Positions 60,368 to 64,000 of a DNA stretch of 64,000 nt are shown here, piece after piece (position 1 is the stretch's first letter; the number at the start of each line of letters is the position of its first letter). A model generated the notes under the pieces. That model did not search any database. It was not told the DNA's origin and saw nothing but the letters and a program-made list of their open reading frames with translations. The position numbers and the translations under genes are program-made. Source of the DNA: a bacterium (lineage in GTDB: Bacteria > Bacillota > Bacilli > Lactobacillales > Streptococcaceae); assembly GCA_905221505.1 (NCBI GenBank), contig CAJNDL010000003.1, forward strand, positions 8,142 through 72,141, written 5' to 3'.

Positions 60368-61210
60368 CTATTTGAGATATTTTTTCATTACTTTAGGAAG
60401 ACAATTACTAATCTCCGTTGGCAAGACCACATAATGTTCTTGAGCTAGCTCTTGAGCAATGGCTGAATGAAGATGAGTCGCTACTGCCACACGTTCATAG
60501 AGATTAGCTTGCTTAAACTGTCCTGCAAATCCTGCAATCATTCCAGCCAGAGTATCTCCCATTCCCCCAGTCGCCTGATAGGGACCACCAACCTGTAACT
60601 GGTAATAATCAGATTGGCCAGCTTGCCAAATACGAGTAGCCGGACCTTTCTCTACCAAAATTGTTTCTTGAGGGAAAGAAGTCAAGGCACTAGCTGTTGT
60701 ACCTTCGTTTTGCTTTTCAATCGTAATTCCAGACAGTTTTTCCCACTCCTTTTGGTGGGGAGTTAGGATAAGCTGACTGGAAGGAAATGACAAATTTGTC
60801 CTGGCAAGAATAGTCAAGGCCCCTCCGTCTACAATCAAAATCTGATTCTGTCTTAAGCTAGCAAAAACCTGTTTTACTAGATTTTCTCCAAAAGCATCGT
60901 CTCGTAAACCAGGTCCCACTAAGACCACTTCTGCCTTCTCCAACTGCTCTTTTAACAGTTGCTGGTCTTGAAGAGAAAAGGTCATAGCCTCAGGTAAATG
61001 ACTGTGCAAAGCTGGGATATTTTCCCTATCCGTTCCAACAGTCACCAATCCTGCACCGCTTTTTACAGCTGCTAAAGCAGACATGATGATGGCACCACCA
61101 TAAGGATAGGTACCACCTAGCAACAGCAAACGACCGTAGTCTCCTTTATGACTTGTACTAGAACGTTCAATAATGACTTTTTCTAGTAAGGCTTGATCAA
61201 TCACTTTCAT
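60368..61210 (-). CDS. nnrD: ADP-dependent NAD(P)HX dehydratase (NnrD)
   Basis: Repairs hydrated NADH/NADPH. 280 residues from MKVIDQALLEKVIIERSSTS; AGAGGAAAAAACG precedes this ATG. Motifs GRLLLLGGTYPYGGAIIMSA, VLVGPGLRDDAFG, LILTPHQKEWEKLSG and VGGPYQATGGMGDTLAGMIA (ribokinase-fold active site GxGD). It lacks the NnrE epimerase domain found fused in many bacteria. Confidence 0.93.
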   Translation of the reverse strand: MKVIDQALLEKVIIERSSTSHKGDYGRLLLLGGTYPYGGAIIMSALAAVKSGAGLVTVGTDRENIPALHSHLPEAMTFSLQDQQLLKEQLEKAEVVLVGPGLRDDAFGENLVKQVFASLRQNQILIVDGGALTILARTNLSFPSSQLILTPHQKEWEKLSGITIEKQNEGTTASALTSFPQETILVEKGPATRIWQAGQSDYYQLQVGGPYQATGGMGDTLAGMIAGFAGQFKQANLYERVAVATHLHSAIAQELAQEHYVVLPTEISNCLPKVMKKYLK

Positions 61211-61230
61211 CGTTTTTTCCTCTCGCATCT

Positions 61231-61236
61231 ATTATA
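61231..61236 (-). promoter_or_regulatory. -10 element of nnrD
   Basis: Minus-strand TATAAT abutting the folD terminator; no clear -35. Confidence 0.4.
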
Positions 61237-61241
61237 CAACA

Positions 61242-61265
61242 AAAAGGAGGCGCAGACCTCCTTTT
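61242..61265 (-). terminator. Terminator between folD and nnrD
   Basis: Palindrome AAAAGGAGG / CCTCCTTTT, nine-bp stem with T tract on both strands. Confidence 0.75.
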
Positions 61266-61272
61266 GTAATCT

Positions 61273-61314
61273 TATATCTAAAATTTAATATTCATTTCTG
61301 CCATTTTAGATATA
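61273..61314. repeat. 12-bp perfect inverted repeat
   Basis: TATATCTAAAAT (61273-61284) and ATTTTAGATATA (61303-61314), 18 bases apart, between folD and its terminator. Role unknown. Confidence 0.4.
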
Positions 61315-61351
61315 GCTATAGAAAATACACTCTCTTCAGCGAATGTTTCTT

Positions 61352-62209
61352 TTATTTGCTATCCAATGTCCGAAGTGCTGCTTGATAAGTTTGCTCCATT
61401 AGCATAGTAATGGTCATAGGGCCAACGCCTCCAGGAACTGGTGTGATGTGGCTAGCAAGTGGTGCAACGGCATCATAGTCAACATCCCCACAGAGCTTAC
61501 CATTTTCATCGCGGTTCATCCCAACGTCAATGACAACAGCACCTGGTTTGACAAAGTCAGGAGTCACAAACTTAGCACGACCGATTGCGACCACAAGAAT
61601 ATCTGCTTTTGCAGCCACCTTAGCAAGATTATGGGTGCGTGAGTGAGTCAAGGTCACTGTTGCATTCTTGGCCAAAAGAAGCTGGGCCATAGGTTTTCCA
61701 ACGATATTTGAACGACCGATGACAACCGCATTTTTACCTTCCAAATCAATCCCATATTCATGAAACATCTCCATAATCCCTGCGGGTGTTGATGGAATCA
61801 TGACTGGATGACCAGACCAAAGACGTCCCATGTTTAGGGGATGGAAACCATCCACATCCTTTTCTGGGTCAATGGCTAATAAAACTGCCTCTTCATCGAT
61901 ATGTTTTGGTAGTGGCAACTGGACCAAAATCCCATGCCAAGCTGGATCTTGATTGTATTTAGCAATCAAATCTAACAGCTCCTCTTGAGTAATGGTCTCT
62001 GGAACTCGCACTACTTCGCTACGGAAACCAGCCGCAAGGGCAGAACGTTCCTTGTTACGAACATAGACTTGGCTGGCAGGATTGTCCCCAACCAAAATCA
62101 CTACCAAACCAGGTACTAGACCTGTTTCTTCTTTTAGTTTTGCAGTCTTTTCAGCCAACTGCCCCTGCAATTTGGCCGCTAAAGCTTTCCCATCAATAAT
62201 CTGTGTCAT
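61352..62209 (-). CDS. folD: Bifunctional methylenetetrahydrofolate dehydrogenase/cyclohydrolase
   Basis: One-carbon metabolism enzyme. 285 residues from [23 protein letters not shown] upstream to 62287 is not supported. Motifs [19 protein letters not shown] (active-site Tyr/Lys), [34 protein letters not shown] and [15 protein letters not shown] (NADP site), ending [18 protein letters not shown]. Confidence 0.97.
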   Translation of the reverse strand: MTQIIDGKALAAKLQGQLAEKTAKLKEETGLVPGLVVILVGDNPASQVYVRNKERSALAAGFRSEVVRVPETITQEELLDLIAKYNQDPAWHGILVQLPLPKHIDEEAVLLAIDPEKDVDGFHPLNMGRLWSGHPVMIPSTPAGIMEMFHEYGIDLEGKNAVVIGRSNIVGKPMAQLLLAKNATVTLTHSRTHNLAKVAAKADILVVAIGRAKFVTPDFVKPGAVVIDVGMNRDENGKLCGDVDYDAVAPLASHITPVPGGVGPMTITMLMEQTYQAALRTLDSK

Positions 62210-62239
62210 ATCACTTCTCTTTTCTTTCAAATATCTTCC

Positions 62240-62248
62240 ATTATACCA
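62240..62248 (-). promoter_or_regulatory. Extended -10 promoter of folD
   Basis: Minus-strand TGGTATAAT; TATAAT 62240-62245, 30 bases before the start. Confidence 0.55.
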
Positions 62249-62290
62249 AAAACTGCTAGTACCCTCTAACACTTCTTTCCTAGGCAATCC

Positions 62291-62307
62291 TATAGTTTCA
62301 AACTATA
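62291..62307. promoter_or_regulatory. 17-bp palindrome upstream of folD promoter
   Basis: TATAGTTTCAAACTATA, perfect inverted repeat with a central C. It lies 43 bases upstream of the folD -10. May be an operator; not tied to a known factor. Confidence 0.4.
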
Positions 62308-62308
62308 A

Positions 62309-62333
62309 GAAAAAGCTCGGATCGAGCTTTTTA
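62309..62333 (-). terminator. Terminator after amino-acid ABC genes
   Basis: Minus-strand AAAGCTCGATCCGAGCTTTTT, stem of seven pairs with T tract. Confidence 0.75.
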
Positions 62334-62362
62334 CTAATCTTGTCTTGAAATTTTAAAATAGA

Positions 62363-63097
62363 TTATAAAACCTTACTCAAGAAATCCTTAGTCCGTTGTT
62401 CTTGGGTTTGTTCAAAAATCTGTTCTGGTGTTCCGTCTTCAACAACCACACCGTCTGCCATAAAGATGACACGGTCTGCCACCTCACGGGCAAATCCCAT
62501 CTCATGTGTTACGATAACCATGGTCATTCCTGACTTGGCAAGGTCTTGCATAACAGCCAATACCTCTCCTACCATTTCAGGGTCCAAGGCTGAAGTTGGC
62601 TCGTCAAAGAGCAAAACATCTGGTTCCATTGCCAAACCACGCGCGATGGCAATCCGTTGTTGCTGGCCACCTGACAGACTCTGTGGATAAGCAGTTGCCT
62701 TATCTGGCAAACCAACTTTTTCCAAAAGCTCTTGGGCTCTCTTCTCAGCCACTGCCTTGCTCTCACCTTTGGTCTTGATAGGTGACAAGGTAATATTTTC
62801 CATCACAGTCATATTAGGAAAGAGGTTAAATTGTTGGAAAACCATGCCCATCTTCTCACGCATGGCAAAGAGGTCATTCTTCTTGTCCGTAATATCGACT
62901 CCCTCAAAGATAACCTTCCCCTTGGTTGCTTCTTCTAACAAATTCATAGAGCGAAGCAAGGTAGATTTCCCACTTCCTGAAGGACCGATGATAACAACAA
63001 CTTCCCCTCTTTTAATCTCGAGGTTGATGCCCTTTAATACTTCATTCTTTCCAAATGATTTATGTAAATTTTCAATTTTTATCAAGGTTTCTGTCAT
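62363..63097 (-). CDS. Polar amino acid ABC transporter ATP-binding protein (GlnQ-type)
   Basis: 244 residues. Walker [21 protein letters not shown], signature [15 protein letters not shown], Walker [21 protein letters not shown], then [19 protein letters not shown], all typical of the PAAT family. ATG overlaps the permease stop by one base (TAATG). No binding-protein gene is seen nearby. Substrate could be glutamine, glutamate or others. Confidence 0.92.
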   Translation of the reverse strand: MTETLIKIENLHKSFGKNEVLKGINLEIKRGEVVVIIGPSGSGKSTLLRSMNLLEEATKGKVIFEGVDITDKKNDLFAMREKMGMVFQQFNLFPNMTVMENITLSPIKTKGESKAVAEKRAQELLEKVGLPDKATAYPQSLSGGQQQRIAIARGLAMEPDVLLFDEPTSALDPEMVGEVLAVMQDLAKSGMTMVIVTHEMGFAREVADRVIFMADGVVVEDGTPEQIFEQTQEQRTKDFLSKVL

Positions 63098-63780
63098 TAT
63101 TTCTTATCTCCTTGTCCCATACGTTTTTCAAAAGCTTTCAAGGCTACTGTCAAAATAGAGGTCATAATCAAGTAGTAAAAGGCTGCAAATAAAAGTGGTG
63201 TCAAAGGCAAATAGGTTGTTGTAGAAACTGTTGTAGCCCCGTTCCACAACTCCATAACACCGATAGCTGATAAGAGGGAGCTGTCCTTGATAATGGTGAT
63301 AAATTCGTTCCCCAATGCTGGCAAGATATTTTTGATTGCTTGTGGCAAAATCACATAGCGCATGGCATTTTTAGGACGAATCCCTAGCGAGTAAGCCGCC
63401 TCTAGCTGCCCCTTAGGAACCGCATTGATTCCGGCACGAACAGTCTCAGAAACATAAGCACCACTGTTCATAGAAATAATCAAAATCCCTGGAATCAGAC
63501 GAGAAAGATCAACACCTAAAATCCCAACCTGAATAGTCGGAGCATTGATATGCATAAGAGCAAAGGCAATCATAATCTGAACCATCATCGGTGTCCCACG
63601 GAAAATCCAAACGTATAAGTTGGCAAGCCAAACAAGCGGTTTAAACTTTGAACGTTGCCCAAAAGCCAAGACAACACCCAAAATAGTTCCCAAAAAGACA
63701 ACACAGATAGAAATGAGAACCGTCACAACAGCCCCATAGTTAAAATAAGGTAAATACTTAGGTAAAAAAGAAAAATTCAT
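63097..63780 (-). CDS. Polar amino acid ABC transporter permease (HisM/GlnP type)
   Basis: About 227 residues from [20 protein letters not shown], with five membrane segments. EAA motif [19 protein letters not shown] and the family [13 protein letters not shown] stretch. The ORF extends to 63843 but the upstream part has no support. Weak ribosome site GCAGAGTGACT. Confidence 0.9.
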   Translation of the reverse strand: MNFSFLPKYLPYFNYGAVVTVLISICVVFLGTILGVVLAFGQRSKFKPLVWLANLYVWIFRGTPMMVQIMIAFALMHINAPTIQVGILGVDLSRLIPGILIISMNSGAYVSETVRAGINAVPKGQLEAAYSLGIRPKNAMRYVILPQAIKNILPALGNEFITIIKDSSLLSAIGVMELWNGATTVSTTTYLPLTPLLFAAFYYLIMTSILTVALKAFEKRMGQGDKK

Positions 63781-63814
63781 AGTCACTCTGCTTTCTAAAA
63801 TAGAATACTGTATG

Positions 63815-63843
63815 ATTATAACATGTATTGAATTAAAATTCAA
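63815..63843 (-). promoter_or_regulatory. Promoter of amino-acid ABC operon
   Basis: Minus-strand TTGAAT (63838-63843), 17-base spacer, TGTTATAAT with TATAAT at 63815-63820. Confidence 0.65.
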
Positions 63844-63893
63844 ATCTTTTATCCAATTTATTCAAAAAAACTTTAAGCGCTAACTTCTCAAAG

Positions 63894-63926
63894 TAACTTC
63901 CACTTGCCCGACCAAAGTGGAAGTTA
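63894..63926. repeat. 12-bp perfect inverted repeat in divergent intergenic region
   Basis: TAACTTCCACTT (63894-63905) and AAGTGGAAGTTA (63915-63926), loop of nine. No T tract on either side, so it is more likely an operator or attenuator stem than a terminator. Confidence 0.45.
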
Positions 63927-63990
63927 GTCTAAAACGGATTTTTATGGTGGAATTAAGTGTGAGACGTTTGAGTTAGAAATGAGGCTCACT

Positions 63991-64000
63991 ATGACAAAAC
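63991..64000 (+). CDS. Start of a plus-strand gene, partial
   Basis: ATGACAAAAC at the window edge after a TGAGG-like ribosome site with six-base spacing. Only three codons (M T K) are visible, so no function can be given. Divergent from the amino-acid ABC operon. Confidence 0.35.

Overview
The window is a low-GC Gram-positive chromosome segment from a mitis-group Streptococcus (S. mitis, S. pneumoniae, S. pseudopneumoniae or S. oralis). Evidence is the choline-binding surface proteins (LytB-like glucosaminidase, Pce-like phosphorylcholine esterase), PavA, PmrA, PrsA/PpmA, the competence genes coiA and comEA/comEC with cin-boxes, and BOX repeats. No rRNA, tRNA or CRISPR was seen. Almost every gene lies on the minus strand; pavA, an oxidoreductase-helicase pair and dacA are the main plus-strand exceptions.

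Layout, left to right: 1-2850, tryptophan-type ABC transporter (ATPase cut by the window edge, permease, binding protein) behind a T-box riboswitch, with an 11-codon ORF between riboswitch and first gene. 2900-6950, ppc and ftsW. 7000-20220, a long collinear run: prsA, O-methyltransferase, pepF, coiA, tehB-like, smpB, rnr, secG, rpmG, pmrA, coaE, mutM, era, dgkA, ybeY. 20290-23830, pavA (plus) and lytB (minus). 23855-25800, pyrDb and pyrK under a PyrR-type attenuator. 25804-27862, an AT-rich ~2-kb insertion bounded by a perfect 39-bp direct repeat, holding a 477-residue protein with two HEPN RNase motifs and a broken HTH regulator. 27874-29700, gloA and the infC-rpmI-rplT operon; infC appears to start at ATA. 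29795-34800, a small ABC exporter, comEC (broken by a one-base frameshift) and comEA. 34866-43374, GNAT, phoH, yozE-like, cvfB-like, frr, pyrH, trmFO, rsmI, yabA, holB, tmk. 43455-43569, BOX. 43604-51016, proBAC, pce, rluD, lspA, LysR regulator. 51258-53800, an orphan lipoprotein, rplU-prp-rpmA and a DUF1275 membrane protein. 53950-56262, oxidoreductase, DEAD-box helicase, BOX. 56352-63780, tuf, AI-2E-family transporter, dacA, nnrD, folD, and a polar amino-acid ABC transporter.

Most genes are housekeeping: ribosome quality control (smpB, rnr, pavA/RqcH-like), ribosome biogenesis (era, ybeY, prp-rpmA), envelope synthesis and remodelling (ftsW, dacA, lytB, pce), proline and pyrimidine synthesis, and DNA uptake. 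Several neighbouring genes are packed so that the terminator of one supplies or abuts the promoter of the next. The most novel part is the HEPN insertion between gloA and pyrK, best read as a candidate RNase-based (abortive-infection-like) defence cargo; this function is inferred from two RNxxxH motifs and context, not proven.
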